The notes under the pieces were generated by a model, which was given only the letters and a program-made list of their open reading frames with translations, made no database searches and was not told the origin of the DNA. Of a DNA stretch of 64,000 nt, positions 1-9,256 are shown piece by piece. The stretch covers positions 1 to 64,000 of the forward strand of contig NZ_CANTKB010000003.1 in assembly GCF_947654165.1 (NCBI RefSeq), given 5' to 3'. Numbering within the stretch: the first letter of the stretch is position 1; every line of letters starts with the position of its first letter. Source of the stretch: an uncultured Blautia sp. GTDB taxonomy: Bacteria; Bacillota; Clostridia; Lachnospirales; Lachnospiraceae. Made by a program: the position numbers and the translations under genes.

Positions 1-78
1 AAAGGAAAGAAAAACAGCGGTAATTCGGGCTTTATAGAGTTTCCGAGACTGCTCTGTATTGTATCAGGAGGTATTTAT

Positions 79-1101
79 ATGGGGAATCATGAAGTGACAA
101 CGCAGCAAATGCTGTTAAAAGAAGACGGCAGCCTGCGAGAACCGGGATGGTCTAAAAGTCCGGTGCAGCAGTATGAGCGGAGTATGATTAAGGCACCGAA
201 GTTCCGCATTAAGGAATGGGATTATTATCTGGTTCTGAATGAAGAGTTTGCAGGGGCTTTTACTTTATCAGATGATGGTTATATTGGATTACAGTCTGTT
301 TCTCTTCTGAATTTTAAAGAAGGATGGGAACATACGGAAACGATTTTGAATCCATTTCCAATGGGAAAATTTAAACTGCCAAATACTTCGGAAGAGGGAG
401 ACATTATTTATAAAGACAAGCGACTGCATATGGCTTTTCAGATTCGGAATGGAAAGAGAAGAATCCGCTGTTATTTCAAGAATTTTTACCAGGGAAAGGC
501 GTTTTCCTGTGATATCTGGCTGGAACAGCCGGACATGGATACTATGGTAATTGCTACACCATTTAAGGAGAAGAAAACAGCTTTTTATTATAATCAGAAG
601 ATTAATTGTATGCCGGCTTGTGGCCAGATGAAATTTGATGGCAAGACGTATACCTTCTCCAAGGAGAAAGACTTTGGAACCCTGGACTGGGGAAGGGGAG
701 TGTGGACTTATGATAACTGCTGGTACTGGGGTTCAGGAAACACCAGAATCGGAGGTGTGCCTTTTGGGTTTAATATCGGATATGGGTTTGGAGATACTTC
801 CGCTGCTACAGAAAATATGCTTTTCTATAATGGGAAAGCTCACAAATTAGACCGGGTAACTTTCCATATTCCGGAGGATAGTTATCTGAAACCATGGAAA
901 TTCACCTCCAATGACGGCAGGTTTGAGATGGATTTCCAGCCGGTGCTTGACAGGGCGGCCAGGACTTCGGCACTGATTATTGAAACAGACCAGCATCAGG
1001 TTTTTGGAAAAATGAGTGGAAAAGCAGTGCTGGATGATGGAAAAGAGATTCTTGTAAAAGATATGATGTGCTTTGCGGAGAAAGTGCATAACCGGTATTA
1101 G
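79..1101 (+). CDS. DUF2804 family protein
   Basis: A 340-residue soluble protein that I place in the DUF2804 family from its Trp/Tyr/Gly-rich second half (around residues 200-240: DFGTLDWGRG, then WYWGSGN and GGVPFGFNIGYGFGD). No signal peptide or membrane segment is visible. The biochemical role of the family is not established. The ATG follows AGGAGG at 66-71 with good spacing. It lies 14 bases before a GH2 glycosidase and heads a glycan-use gene set, so a role linked to carbohydrate metabolism is an inference from context only. The 78 bases before it hold no complete gene. A frame ending with a stop at 35-37 (KERKTAVIRAL) may be the tail of an upstream gene, but such a short stretch cannot be trusted. 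Confidence 0.8.
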   Translation: MGNHEVTTQQMLLKEDGSLREPGWSKSPVQQYERSMIKAPKFRIKEWDYYLVLNEEFAGAFTLSDDGYIGLQSVSLLNFKEGWEHTETILNPFPMGKFKLPNTSEEGDIIYKDKRLHMAFQIRNGKRRIRCYFKNFYQGKAFSCDIWLEQPDMDTMVIATPFKEKKTAFYYNQKINCMPACGQMKFDGKTYTFSKEKDFGTLDWGRGVWTYDNCWYWGSGNTRIGGVPFGFNIGYGFGDTSAATENMLFYNGKAHKLDRVTFHIPEDSYLKPWKFTSNDGRFEMDFQPVLDRAARTSALIIETDQHQVFGKMSGKAVLDDGKEILVKDMMCFAEKVHNRY

Positions 1102-1115
1102 GGGGAGAAATTGTT

Positions 1116-2915
1116 ATGAATAAAAAAAATCAATATCCGAGACCCCAATTTGTCAGGTCGCAATGGGAGAACTTAAATGGCTTTTGGGAATTTGCTTTTG
1201 ATGATGCAGACAGAGGAATTTATGAAAAATGGTATACACCGGGGAAACATTTGGATAGGGAAATCCAGGTTCCTTTTGTATATCAGTGTGAACTTAGTGG
1301 AATCAATGACCAGACACCTCATGATATTATCTGGTATAAAAAGAGGTTTTCTGTGGAAAACCAGCAAGAGGGCAAAGAACTGCTTCTTCATTTTGAGGCA
1401 GTGGATTATGAAGCAGTAGTGTATGTGAACGGTCAGCAGGTTGGGAGACACACAGGAGGGTATACGCCTTTTGCTGTAAATATGACACCGTATCTGGTTC
1501 AGGGAGAGCAGGAAGTCACAGTCCGGGTGCAGGATTCTCATACAGATGAACTTCTTCCCAGAGGAAAGCAGTTCTGGGACGGTGCCTCCAGAGGTATCTG
1601 GTACACCAACAGTACAGGTATCTGGCAGAGTGTATGGATGGAATGGGTGTCTGAAAAACGTTTGGAAAATGTACGATTTACTTCTTTATATGATCAGGGA
1701 AAGGTTCAGATACAGTGCGAGGGTGCCGGTATCTGTGGAGGAGATTCTCTGTATTATCAAGTTCGGTTAAAAGATAAGGTTCTGGCAGAAGGAACTCAGG
1801 TGTGGCTGCGGGATACCCTGGATTTTGCTGTGGATATCATAAATGGTAAAATTTTTAATATGAATTATCATGAACCGGGGATTTCCTGGACACCGGAGCA
1901 TCCGGTTTTGCTGGATGTAGAACTGGAAATACGAAAAAGTGACGGAGTGTGTACAGACAGGGTACAGTCATATTTTGGATTCCGGAAAGTACATACTGAG
2001 CACGGGATGGTGTATCTGAATAACCGCCCGTATTATCAGAAACTGGTGCTTGATCAGGGATACTGGCCCCAGGGACTTTTGACAGCACCGGATGATGAGG
2101 CATTGGTAAAGGACATTGAGCTTGCCAAGGCTATGGGGTTCAATGGATGCAGAAAGCATCAGAAAGTGGAAGAAGCCAGATTTCTGTATTGGGCAGATAA
2201 GCTGGGATTTCTGGTATGGGGAGAATGTGCAGCTCCTACAATGTATGACAGAAAGTCTGTGAACCGTACTTTAAAGGATTGGTCAGAAATTGTAGAACGT
2301 GATTACAATCACCCCTGTATCATAACCTGGGTACCAATCAATGAAAGCTGGGGCGTTCCGGATATCCAGAGAAATCAGATGCAGCAGAATTTTTCTGAAA
2401 CCATGTATCATTATCTGCATGCAGTAGATGATACACGCCTTGTAATCTCTAATGATGGCTGGAACATGACCGTAACCGATATTTGTGCGATCCATAATTA
2501 TAGTCACGGGGAAAAAGAAGAAACAGAAAAATACGAAGAATATAAAGAAATGCTGTCCACAAAAGAAAATCTTGTTGGACAACCGCCTGCCTGCTGGGAT
2601 ATTTATGCAAAAGGCTACAGGCACCAGGGAGAGCCTATTCTGCTCACAGAATTTGGCGGAATTGGTTTTGAAGTATCAGCACAGAAAGGGTGGGGATATT
2701 CTTCCGTAAATTCAGAGAAAGAATTTTTGGAAGAATACGGAAGAATCATGAATGCAGTCTATGCTTCAGAAGGTCTGTGGGGGTATTGTTATACGCAGCT
2801 GACCGATGTGGAGCAGGAAATCAACGGTCTGTTGACTTATGACAGAGAACCAAAATGCGATTTGGCAGAAATAAAGAAAATAAATGACAAGTATCATAGG
2901 AACAGGATTGGGTAA
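1116..2915 (+). CDS. Glycoside hydrolase family 2 (beta-galactosidase/beta-glucuronidase type)
   Basis: A 599-residue GH2 enzyme with no signal peptide, so cytoplasmic. An N-terminal jelly-roll sugar-binding domain (about 1-175), an Ig-like middle domain and a C-terminal TIM barrel (about 295-599) follow the usual order. The acid/base glutamate is E410 in VPINESWG and the probable nucleophile is E512 in LLTEFGGIG. Length matches the short (about 600 residue) GH2 enzymes rather than LacZ. The exact sugar (beta-galactoside, beta-glucuronide or other) cannot be read from sequence. It starts 14 bases after the DUF2804 gene, so the two are probably co-transcribed. With the GH88 hydrolase and sulfatases downstream, it could process an oligosaccharide released from sulfated host glycans. 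Confidence 0.88.
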   Translation: MNKKNQYPRPQFVRSQWENLNGFWEFAFDDADRGIYEKWYTPGKHLDREIQVPFVYQCELSGINDQTPHDIIWYKKRFSVENQQEGKELLLHFEAVDYEAVVYVNGQQVGRHTGGYTPFAVNMTPYLVQGEQEVTVRVQDSHTDELLPRGKQFWDGASRGIWYTNSTGIWQSVWMEWVSEKRLENVRFTSLYDQGKVQIQCEGAGICGGDSLYYQVRLKDKVLAEGTQVWLRDTLDFAVDIINGKIFNMNYHEPGISWTPEHPVLLDVELEIRKSDGVCTDRVQSYFGFRKVHTEHGMVYLNNRPYYQKLVLDQGYWPQGLLTAPDDEALVKDIELAKAMGFNGCRKHQKVEEARFLYWADKLGFLVWGECAAPTMYDRKSVNRTLKDWSEIVERDYNHPCIITWVPINESWGVPDIQRNQMQQNFSETMYHYLHAVDDTRLVISNDGWNMTVTDICAIHNYSHGEKEETEKYEEYKEMLSTKENLVGQPPACWDIYAKGYRHQGEPILLTEFGGIGFEVSAQKGWGYSSVNSEKEFLEEYGRIMNAVYASEGLWGYCYTQLTDVEQEINGLLTYDREPKCDLAEIKKINDKYHRNRIG

Positions 2916-3017
2916 GGAATTTTCTGCAAAAAAACAAGTAGCGTTACAACCGTACAAGTATGTATAATAGTAGATAGATAAATACGTAAAACATGTAAGA
3001 TCAAGGAGGCTACATAC

Positions 3018-4619
3018 ATGAGTTTAGAAGCGAATAAAAGTACGGTAGTAAATGGAAAAGCAGTGCTTGGTATCGAACTGGGTTCTACCAGAATCAAAGC
3101 AGTTCTGGTAAATGAACAGAACCAGCCCATTGCATCAGGAAGTCATGAATGGGAAAATCAATTGGTGAACAACATCTGGACTTACAGTGAGGAAGCAATC
3201 TGGGCAGGTATTCAGGACAGTTACCGTGATATGGTAAGAGATGTAAAAGAAAAATACGGTGTTCCGGTAAAGAAACTGGCTGCGATTGGATTCAGTGCCA
3301 TGATGCATGGTTATATGCCGTTTAATGCAGACGGAGAGCTGCTGGTGCCTTTCCGTACCTGGAGAAATACTATGACGGAAAAAGCAAGTGAAGAACTGAC
3401 AGATCTGTTTCAGTACCATATTCCCCAGAGATGGAGCATTGCCCATTTGTATCAGGCTATGCTGAATCAGGAACCACATGTGAAAGATATTACGTTTATG
3501 ACAACACTTGAGGGATATGTGCACTGGAAACTGACAGGCGAGAAAGTCCTTGGAGTAGGTGAAGGTTCCGGTATGTTCCCGATTGATATGGAGATCAAAA
3601 ATTATGACAGAACATGTCTGGAAGCTTTTGACAAGCTGGCTGCACCTTACGGATTCCCGTGGAAACTGGAAGAGATTCTTCCCAAAGTACTTCTGGCAGG
3701 AGAAGAGGCAGGAAGGCTGACAGAAGAAGGTGCAAAACTGCTGGATACAACAGGAGAATTGGAGGCAGGGATTCCGTTCTGTCCTCCGGAAGGTGATGCG
3801 GGAACCGGCATGGTAGCCACCAACAGCATTGCAAAACGTACAGGAAATGTGTCGGCAGGCACTTCTGTATTTTCAATGGTGGTTCTGGAAAAACCATTGT
3901 CCAAGGTTTATCCGGAAATAGACCTGGTTACCACACCTACGGGAAATCTGGTAGCCATGGTACACTGCAACAACTGTACCTCTGACTTAAATGCATGGGT
4001 AAATCTGTTTAAAGAATTTGCAGAAGCCATGGGTATGAAGGTGGACATGAATCAGTTATTTGGCACTCTTTATCACAAGGCAATGGAAGGAGATGCTGAC
4101 TGCGGCGGACTTTTGGCTTACAATTATTTCTCCGGCGAGCATATCACAGGATTCGAGGAAGGCCGTCCCATGTTTGTGCGTACACCGGAGAGCAAGTTCA
4201 ACCTTGCAAACTTCATGAGAGTCAACTTGTTTACTTCGTTAGGAGCATTAAAAACCGGTATGGATATCCTTCTGAAAGAAGAAGGGGTGAAACTGGATAA
4301 AATCCTGGGGCATGGCGGATTATTTAAGACAAAAGGTGTCGGACAGAATCTGCTTGCAGGTGCCATTGATACACCGGTTTCTGTTATGGAGACCGCAGGA
4401 GAAGGCGGTGCCTGGGGGATTGCAGTGTTGGCATCTTATCTTGTAAATAAGGAAGAAGGAGAATCACTGGAAGACTACCTGAACAATAAAGTATTTGCCG
4501 GACAGGAAGGGGAAGAAGTTCAGCCAGATGAAAGAGATGTCCGGGGCTTTGATGAATTTATGGTAAGATACAAAGAGGGACTTGCCATTGAGAGAGCAGC
4601 AGTAGAACACCTAAAATAA
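3018..4619 (+). CDS. FGGY-family carbohydrate kinase
   Basis: A 533-residue sugar kinase of the FGGY (xylulokinase/glycerol kinase) family. The N-terminal phosphate-binding loop reads GIELGSTRIKAV near residue 17. The second ASKHA-type nucleotide-binding region is represented by GNVSAGTSVFS and, near residue 430, GHGGLFKTKGVGQN, followed by ETAGEGGAWGIAVLA. Family members phosphorylate ketoses or polyols such as xylulose, ribulose, fuculose or glycerol; the substrate here is not decidable. A 102-base gap before it contains a good -10 (TATAAT, 2963-2968) but no convincing -35 box, so it may have its own start or belong to the preceding operon. RBS AAGGAGG precedes the ATG. A terminator-like hairpin follows, closing this three-gene unit. 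Confidence 0.85.
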   Translation: MSLEANKSTVVNGKAVLGIELGSTRIKAVLVNEQNQPIASGSHEWENQLVNNIWTYSEEAIWAGIQDSYRDMVRDVKEKYGVPVKKLAAIGFSAMMHGYMPFNADGELLVPFRTWRNTMTEKASEELTDLFQYHIPQRWSIAHLYQAMLNQEPHVKDITFMTTLEGYVHWKLTGEKVLGVGEGSGMFPIDMEIKNYDRTCLEAFDKLAAPYGFPWKLEEILPKVLLAGEEAGRLTEEGAKLLDTTGELEAGIPFCPPEGDAGTGMVATNSIAKRTGNVSAGTSVFSMVVLEKPLSKVYPEIDLVTTPTGNLVAMVHCNNCTSDLNAWVNLFKEFAEAMGMKVDMNQLFGTLYHKAMEGDADCGGLLAYNYFSGEHITGFEEGRPMFVRTPESKFNLANFMRVNLFTSLGALKTGMDILLKEEGVKLDKILGHGGLFKTKGVGQNLLAGAIDTPVSVMETAGEGGAWGIAVLASYLVNKEEGESLEDYLNNKVFAGQEGEEVQPDERDVRGFDEFMVRYKEGLAIERAAVEHLK

Positions 4620-4630
4620 GAAGATAAATG

Positions 4631-4698
4631 AAAAGGGTGTGACATGAAATAGCATTTGGAAAGATGCATTTTGTGCCACATCCTTTTTCTTTTTATAG
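4631..4698 (+). terminator. Rho-independent terminator after the FGGY kinase gene
   Basis: AAAAGGGTGTG pairs with CACATCCTTTT (11 pairs, one G-U). A small GCAT/ATGC hairpin lies inside the loop and T-rich sequence follows. It separates the kinase from the ABC operon. The remaining stretch to 4912 is AT-rich leader sequence. Confidence 0.7.
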
Positions 4699-4710
4699 TT
4701 TTATATATGA

Positions 4711-4794
4711 AAAAAGTAATAGTATCTAAAAAAAATAACAGAAAAAGATAAAATAACAATAAAGTTTTTGTGAGGAATATATAAAAAGTAATAG
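4711..4794 (+). repeat. Two copies of AAAAAGTAATAG upstream of the sugar ABC operon
   Basis: The 12-base sequence AAAAAGTAATAG occurs at 4711-4722 and again at 4783-4794, in the same orientation, within the leader of the sugar-binding protein gene. AraC-type regulators often bind direct repeats, so these could be sites for the YesN-type regulator encoded at 14105-15751, but the AT-rich background makes chance repetition plausible. A small stem (CCCCT/AGGGG, 4860-4873) lies nearer the start codon. No clear -35/-10 pair was found. Confidence 0.35.
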
Positions 4795-4912
4795 AAATAG
4801 GCAAATAATTCATTTAAGAAAAATACGCTTTCTGATAATCTATAACTACAAGAGGACAGCCCCTGACAAGGGGGTAGGTAAAGAAAATATAAAGAAAGAA
4901 GGAGTGCAGCAC

Positions 4913-6211
4913 ATGAAAGCAAGAAAAGCAATTGCAATGAGTCTGATCGCTGTTATGTCAGTAGGAGTTCTGGCTGGCTGTGGTGGCGGAGACAAGAAAG
5001 AAGAAGGAGAAAAAACAGCAGATGGAAAACAGAAGCTGACTATTTCCACATGGGACAATGACACATCACCACAGTTTAAGACTGCTGTAGAAGTATTCAA
5101 AGAGAAAAATCCAGATGTAGAAATCGAATACATTGACACAGCAGCTAATGAGTACAACAACAAATTAACCGTTATGTTAGCTGGCGGAGACCCGGATCCG
5201 GACGTTATCTTCGTAAAGGATATGGGAACACAGTTGAGCATGCAGCAGAAAGGTCAGATTGCTTGTCTGGATGAATACATTGAAAAAGACAAATTAGACT
5301 TATCTATTTATAGCGGAACAGCAGAAGACCTTCAGATTGATGGTTCTTCCTACACACTGCCATACCGTTCTGACTGGTACGTTCTGTACTACAACAAAGA
5401 TATCTTTGATAAAGCAGGCGTTCCTTATCCAAGCAACGATATGACATGGGATGAATACGAAGAACTGGCACGTAAAATGACAACCGGCGAAGGCAATGAA
5501 AAAATTTACGGAACACACAACCACAACTGGATGGCTCTTGTATGTAACTGGGCAATTCAGGATGGAAAAAATACTTTAGTATCTGATGATTACAGCTTCT
5601 TAAAACCAGCTTATGAGCAGGCACTGCGTATGCAGGAAGATGGAATCATCCAGGATTACGCAACAATCAAAACAGGTAACTTACACTACTCCAGCGTATT
5701 TGAACAGCAGCAGTGTGCTATGATGCCAATGGGAACATGGTTTATCGCAAACCTGATCCAGGCTGATAAAGCAGGTGAACTTGGATTTAACTGGGGATTT
5801 GCAACAATTCCTCATCCGGAAGGATTAGAAGCAGGAAACAGCGTTGGTGCTGTAACACCAGTTGCAATCAATGCAAACTCTGATCAGAAAGATCTTGCTT
5901 GGGAATTCATTAAATGTGCAACAAGCGAAGAAGCAGCAGAAAAATTAGCAGAGCAGGGTATCCTTACTGTTATCCAGAATGACACCATTATGGATAAAGT
6001 TACATCTGTAGAGGGCTTCCCGGAAGGATGTGCAGAGGCTCTGGAATTAAAAGGAATGGTATTCGACAGACCGCTGGATAAGAACATTGAAAAAATCCGT
6101 AAAGCAGTAGAAGAAGAACATGACTTAATTATGATTGGTGAAGAGAGTATTGATGACGGAGTCAAGAACATGACAGACCGTGTAAAAGAAATCCGTGACG
6201 CCAATCCGTGA
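4913..6211 (+). CDS. Extracellular sugar-binding lipoprotein of a CUT1 ABC importer
   Basis: A 432-residue family 1 (MalE-like) solute-binding protein. The N-terminus is a lipoprotein signal: basic MKARK, a hydrophobic run, and the lipobox VLAGC with a predicted lipidated Cys near residue 23, then a Lys/Glu-rich linker. ISTWDNDTSPQFKTAVEVF and FEQQQCAMMPMGTWF are typical of the family. I chose the ATG at 4913 because GGAG at 4901-4904 is well spaced; an upstream GTG at 4904 is less likely. It is followed by two permeases, with a stem-loop in the gap. Substrate by context: unsaturated, possibly sulfated, disaccharides that the adjacent GH88 enzyme and sulfatases would process. Confidence 0.9.
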   Translation: MKARKAIAMSLIAVMSVGVLAGCGGGDKKEEGEKTADGKQKLTISTWDNDTSPQFKTAVEVFKEKNPDVEIEYIDTAANEYNNKLTVMLAGGDPDPDVIFVKDMGTQLSMQQKGQIACLDEYIEKDKLDLSIYSGTAEDLQIDGSSYTLPYRSDWYVLYYNKDIFDKAGVPYPSNDMTWDEYEELARKMTTGEGNEKIYGTHNHNWMALVCNWAIQDGKNTLVSDDYSFLKPAYEQALRMQEDGIIQDYATIKTGNLHYSSVFEQQQCAMMPMGTWFIANLIQADKAGELGFNWGFATIPHPEGLEAGNSVGAVTPVAINANSDQKDLAWEFIKCATSEEAAEKLAEQGILTVIQNDTIMDKVTSVEGFPEGCAEALELKGMVFDRPLDKNIEKIRKAVEEEHDLIMIGEESIDDGVKNMTDRVKEIRDANP

Positions 6212-6230
6212 TAAAAGAAAACAGCAAGGG

Positions 6231-6275
6231 ACAGGGCTTTCTGAATGTACATAAAACACAGGCAGAAAGCCCTGT
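6231..6275 (+). other. Intercistronic stem-loop between binding protein and permease
   Basis: A perfect 13-base stem, ACAGGGCTTTCTG (6231-6243) with its complement at 6263-6275, and a 19-base loop. No T-run follows, so it is unlikely to be a full terminator. Such hairpins after binding-protein genes are known to protect the upstream mRNA or reduce read-through, giving more binding protein than permease. Confidence 0.7.
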
Positions 6276-6299
6276 GTTCTAGAAAAGGAGAAAAAGGTT

Positions 6300-7202
6300 A
6301 TGGCATTAACACCAAAACAAAAAAGAACCGTTAAGAGTAATCTGATCGGATACTCATTTATTTTACCAAACTTTGTAGGATATTTTCTGTTTATCTTCGT
6401 TCCTGTAGTATTTTCCTTCGTATTAAGTGTTATGGAATGGAACGGCTCCGCAAATACACCTATGAAATTTGTGGGAATTGATAACTTTGTAAGACTTACC
6501 GGTGACTCTACCTTTAAGATGGCAGTAGGACATACCTTCTACTATGCGGTCTTTACCGTGCCGCTGACAGTAGCAGCAGCTCTTCTGATCGCAGTTCTTT
6601 TGAACAGCAAGATCAGAGGTATTGTTGTATATCGTACCGCATTTTTCTTCCCATACATTGCTTCCCTGGTTGCAGTTGGAGCGGTATGGAACATGCTTTT
6701 CATGAAAGATGTGGGACCGATCAATGAATTCTTAAGAAGTATCGGAATTTCCAATCCTCCGGGATGGGTAGCATCTGTAAAATGGGCTATGCCGGCAATC
6801 ATTATTGTCAGTGTATGGAAATACATGGGTTACTACATGATCGTATATCTGGCAGCATTACAGGGTATTTCAAAAGAAATGTATGAAGCAGCCAGCCTGG
6901 ATGGTGCTACAGGATGGAAGAAATTAAGATATATCACCATTCCTATGCTGAAACCAACCACATTCTTTGTTGTCATTATGCTGACGATTCAGTGCTTCAA
7001 GGTATTCGACCTGATCTATATTATGACAGGCGGTGGTCCTGGTCGTGCGACTCAGGTTATGGTAAATCATATTTACGATGCAGCGTTTACTAACTTTGAA
7101 TTCGGATATGCAAGTGCAAGTGCAATTGTACTCTTTGCAATCGTACTTGTAATTACACTGATTCAGTTCAGAGGCGAGAAGAAATTCACAGAGTGGATGT
7201 AA
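6300..7202 (+). CDS. CUT1 sugar ABC transporter permease (MalF/UgpA-like)
   Basis: A 300-residue inner-membrane permease with about six transmembrane helices; the first begins near residue 17 (SYSFILPNFVGYFLF-type). The EAA loop that contacts the ATPase is seen near residues 195-215 (EMYEAASLDGATGWKKLRYITIPML). It pairs with the next permease to form the channel for the lipoprotein encoded upstream. As is common for CUT1 importers in Bacillota, no ATPase is encoded here; a shared MsmX/UgpC-type ATPase elsewhere in the genome is expected. The gene begins with ATG after AAAAGGAG and is separated from the third gene by 12 bases. Confidence 0.92.
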   Translation: MALTPKQKRTVKSNLIGYSFILPNFVGYFLFIFVPVVFSFVLSVMEWNGSANTPMKFVGIDNFVRLTGDSTFKMAVGHTFYYAVFTVPLTVAAALLIAVLLNSKIRGIVVYRTAFFFPYIASLVAVGAVWNMLFMKDVGPINEFLRSIGISNPPGWVASVKWAMPAIIIVSVWKYMGYYMIVYLAALQGISKEMYEAASLDGATGWKKLRYITIPMLKPTTFFVVIMLTIQCFKVFDLIYIMTGGGPGRATQVMVNHIYDAAFTNFEFGYASASAIVLFAIVLVITLIQFRGEKKFTEWM

Positions 7203-7214
7203 AGGAGTGACGGT

Positions 7215-8039
7215 ATGAAATCAGAAAGAAGAAAAAAAGTACTCATTTATATAGGTTTAACGTTCCTGGCAGTGCTGATGACAGTTCCGTTTTACTGGAT
7301 GTTGATCTCCTCTGTCAAACTGAACAAAGATGTATTTAGTATTCCAATGCAGTGGATTCCAAGAAGTTTCCACTTTGAAAACTATCAGGAAATCTGGGAA
7401 AAGATTCCTCTGCTTACTTTCTTTAAGAACAGTACAAAACTGACAGTTATTACAACTATCATCCAGTTGGCAACAAGCTGTTTTGCAGCTTACGGTTTCG
7501 CAAAACTGGAGTTTAAGGGAAGAGATTTCCTGTTCCTTGCTTATGTAACAACAATTGCTGTTCCATGGCAGGTATATATGGTTCCTCAGTTTACTATGAT
7601 GTCTAAATTTGGTTTAAACAACACACATGTTGGTCTGATCATGCTTCATGCTTTCAGTGCTTTCGGTGTATTCCTTATGAGACAGTTCTTCCTGAGTGTT
7701 CCGAAGGAACTTTCGGAAGCGGCAAGAATCGACGGTCTGGGCGAATATGGAATCTTTGCAAGAGTGGTACTGCCTCTGGCAAAACCAGGTATTGCAACAC
7801 TGACCATCTTTACTTTCGTAAACGTATGGAATGACTTCATGGGCCCACTTATTTACTTAAACAGTACAGAATTAAAGACCATTCAGTTAGGTATCCGTAT
7901 GTTCATTTCTCAGTATGCGGCTGACTACGCTCTGATCATGGCAGCATCTGTATGTGCATTGATCCCGGTAGTGATCATCTTTATCGCATGTCAGAAGTTC
8001 TTCGTAGAAGGTGTTGCTGCAAGTGGTATTAAAGGCTGA
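7215..8039 (+). CDS. CUT1 sugar ABC transporter permease (MalG/UgpE-like)
   Basis: A 274-residue permease with six predicted helices (first near residues 8-28, AVLMTVPFYWMLISS). The EAA motif ELSEAARIDGLGEYGIFARVVLPLAKPG lies around residues 165-190, typical of the second subunit of CUT1 importers. It ends in FFVEGVAASGIKG, a common ending for MalG-like proteins. It sits 12 bases after the partner permease and 26 bases before the GH88 gene, so uptake and hydrolysis are on one transcript. Confidence 0.92.
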   Translation: MKSERRKKVLIYIGLTFLAVLMTVPFYWMLISSVKLNKDVFSIPMQWIPRSFHFENYQEIWEKIPLLTFFKNSTKLTVITTIIQLATSCFAAYGFAKLEFKGRDFLFLAYVTTIAVPWQVYMVPQFTMMSKFGLNNTHVGLIMLHAFSAFGVFLMRQFFLSVPKELSEAARIDGLGEYGIFARVVLPLAKPGIATLTIFTFVNVWNDFMGPLIYLNSTELKTIQLGIRMFISQYAADYALIMAASVCALIPVVIIFIACQKFFVEGVAASGIKG

Positions 8040-8065
8040 TATTTGAGAAAATCAGGAGGACAGAT

Positions 8066-9244
8066 ATGGCACAGACATTTGAAAATCTTCAGAAGTACCC
8101 AGGTACTTCTGAAGATATGATTCAGAAAGCAATCACACAGGCGACAGAAATTGTGAAGGGAAATCTGGCGGATTTCACAGACTTTTTCCAGTCTCCGAAT
8201 ACAGAAAACGGTTTTTACTGGCAGACAGAAAATGTAGAATGGACGACAGGATTCTGGACCGGTGTTGTGTGGCTGGCATATGAGCTGACAAAAGATGAAG
8301 CGTTTAAGAAAACAGGAGAAATTCATGTAGACAGTTTTCTGAACCGTATTGAGAAGAAAATTGATGTAAATTATCATGATATGGGATTCTTATACAGCCT
8401 TTCTTGTGTAGCAGCTTATAAACTCTGCCAGAATGAGAACGGAAAAAAAGCTGCTATTATGGCAGCAGATCATCTGCTTACCAGATACAGAGAAAATGGT
8501 GAATTCATTCAGGCATGGGGAAATGTAGGTGATCCGAAAGATTACAGACTGATCATTGACTGCCTGTTAAACCTTCCGCTTCTCTATTGGGCAACAGAGG
8601 CAACAGGTAATCCAGAGTATGCAGATAAGGCATGCCGTCACATTCATACAGCGATGCAGTGTGTGCTTCGTGAAGATCATTCCACTTATCACACCTATTA
8701 TATTGATCCGGAGACAGGAAAACCTTCTTATGGTGTAACTCATCAGGGTAATCGCAACGGTTCTGCCTGGGCACGCGGTCAGGCGTGGGGTGTGTACGGA
8801 GTTGCACTTAGCTACCGTTACCAGAAAAATCCTGAATATATTCAGATGTTCAGAGATGTAACCGATTATTTTATTGAGCATTTACCAGAGGATTTGATTC
8901 CATACTGGGATTTTGACTTTGATACAGGAAGTACAGAGCCGAGAGATTCTTCTTCTTCTGCAATTGTAATCTGCGGAATTTACGAAATGCTTCCATATCT
9001 TGAAAAAGAAGAGGCAGAGAAGTATCGCATGGCAGCAGATAAGATGCTGTGTGCATTGATTGAAAAATGTGCAGTAAAATCAAGAGAAGAATCGAACGGA
9101 CTTCTTCTTCATGGAACTTACGCAAGAAGTTCCGAAGAAAACACCTGCAAAAACAGGGGTGTTGACGAATGTAATACCTGGGGCGACTATTATTATTTAG
9201 AAGCACTCAGGAGAAGATGGGGTGAATGGGACCCGTATTGGTAA
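8066..9244 (+). CDS. GH88 unsaturated glucuronyl hydrolase
   Basis: A 392-residue (alpha/alpha)6-barrel enzyme of glycoside hydrolase family 88. These enzymes hydrate the 4,5-double bond of the unsaturated uronic acid that polysaccharide lyases leave at the non-reducing end, releasing the neighbouring sugar. The two catalytic Asp residues of the family are visible: D105 in YHDMGF and D165 in LIIDCLLNLP; their spacing (60) matches Bacillus UGL (D88/D149). No signal peptide, so it acts in the cytoplasm on imported disaccharides. RBS AGGAGG precedes the ATG. Codons 7-17 contain a near-perfect 32-base palindrome (listed separately). The adjacent sulfatases suggest sulfated substrates such as chondroitin or heparan disaccharides; no lyase is in the window. 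Confidence 0.93.
   Translation: MAQTFENLQKYPGTSEDMIQKAITQATEIVKGNLADFTDFFQSPNTENGFYWQTENVEWTTGFWTGVVWLAYELTKDEAFKKTGEIHVDSFLNRIEKKIDVNYHDMGFLYSLSCVAAYKLCQNENGKKAAIMAADHLLTRYRENGEFIQAWGNVGDPKDYRLIIDCLLNLPLLYWATEATGNPEYADKACRHIHTAMQCVLREDHSTYHTYYIDPETGKPSYGVTHQGNRNGSAWARGQAWGVYGVALSYRYQKNPEYIQMFRDVTDYFIEHLPEDLIPYWDFDFDTGSTEPRDSSSSAIVICGIYEMLPYLEKEEAEKYRMAADKMLCALIEKCAVKSREESNGLLLHGTYARSSEENTCKNRGVDECNTWGDYYYLEALRRRWGEWDPYW
8085..8116 (+). promoter_or_regulatory. 15-base perfect inverted repeat inside the start of the GH88 gene
   Basis: ATCTTCAGAAGTACC at 8085-8099 and its exact complement GGTACTTCTGAAGAT at 8102-8116, separated by CA. It covers codons 7-17 of the hydrolase. As RNA it would fold into a very stable hairpin 19 bases after the start codon; as DNA it is a 32-base palindrome that could bind a dimeric regulator. 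The encoded residues (around ENLQKYPGTSED) lie before the first conserved part of the enzyme, so the protein constrains it little. Confidence 0.75.
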
Positions 9245-9256
9245 GGAGGAAGAACA

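Noticed and set aside
1..78. Tail of an upstream gene
   Set aside because: Frames ending at 37 and 21 are too short to choose between, and no family feature is visible.
2940..2970. AraR-like operator before the FGGY kinase
   Set aside because: TTACAACCGTACAA looks like half-sites, but they are direct rather than inverted and there is no matching full operator; only the TATAAT is notable.
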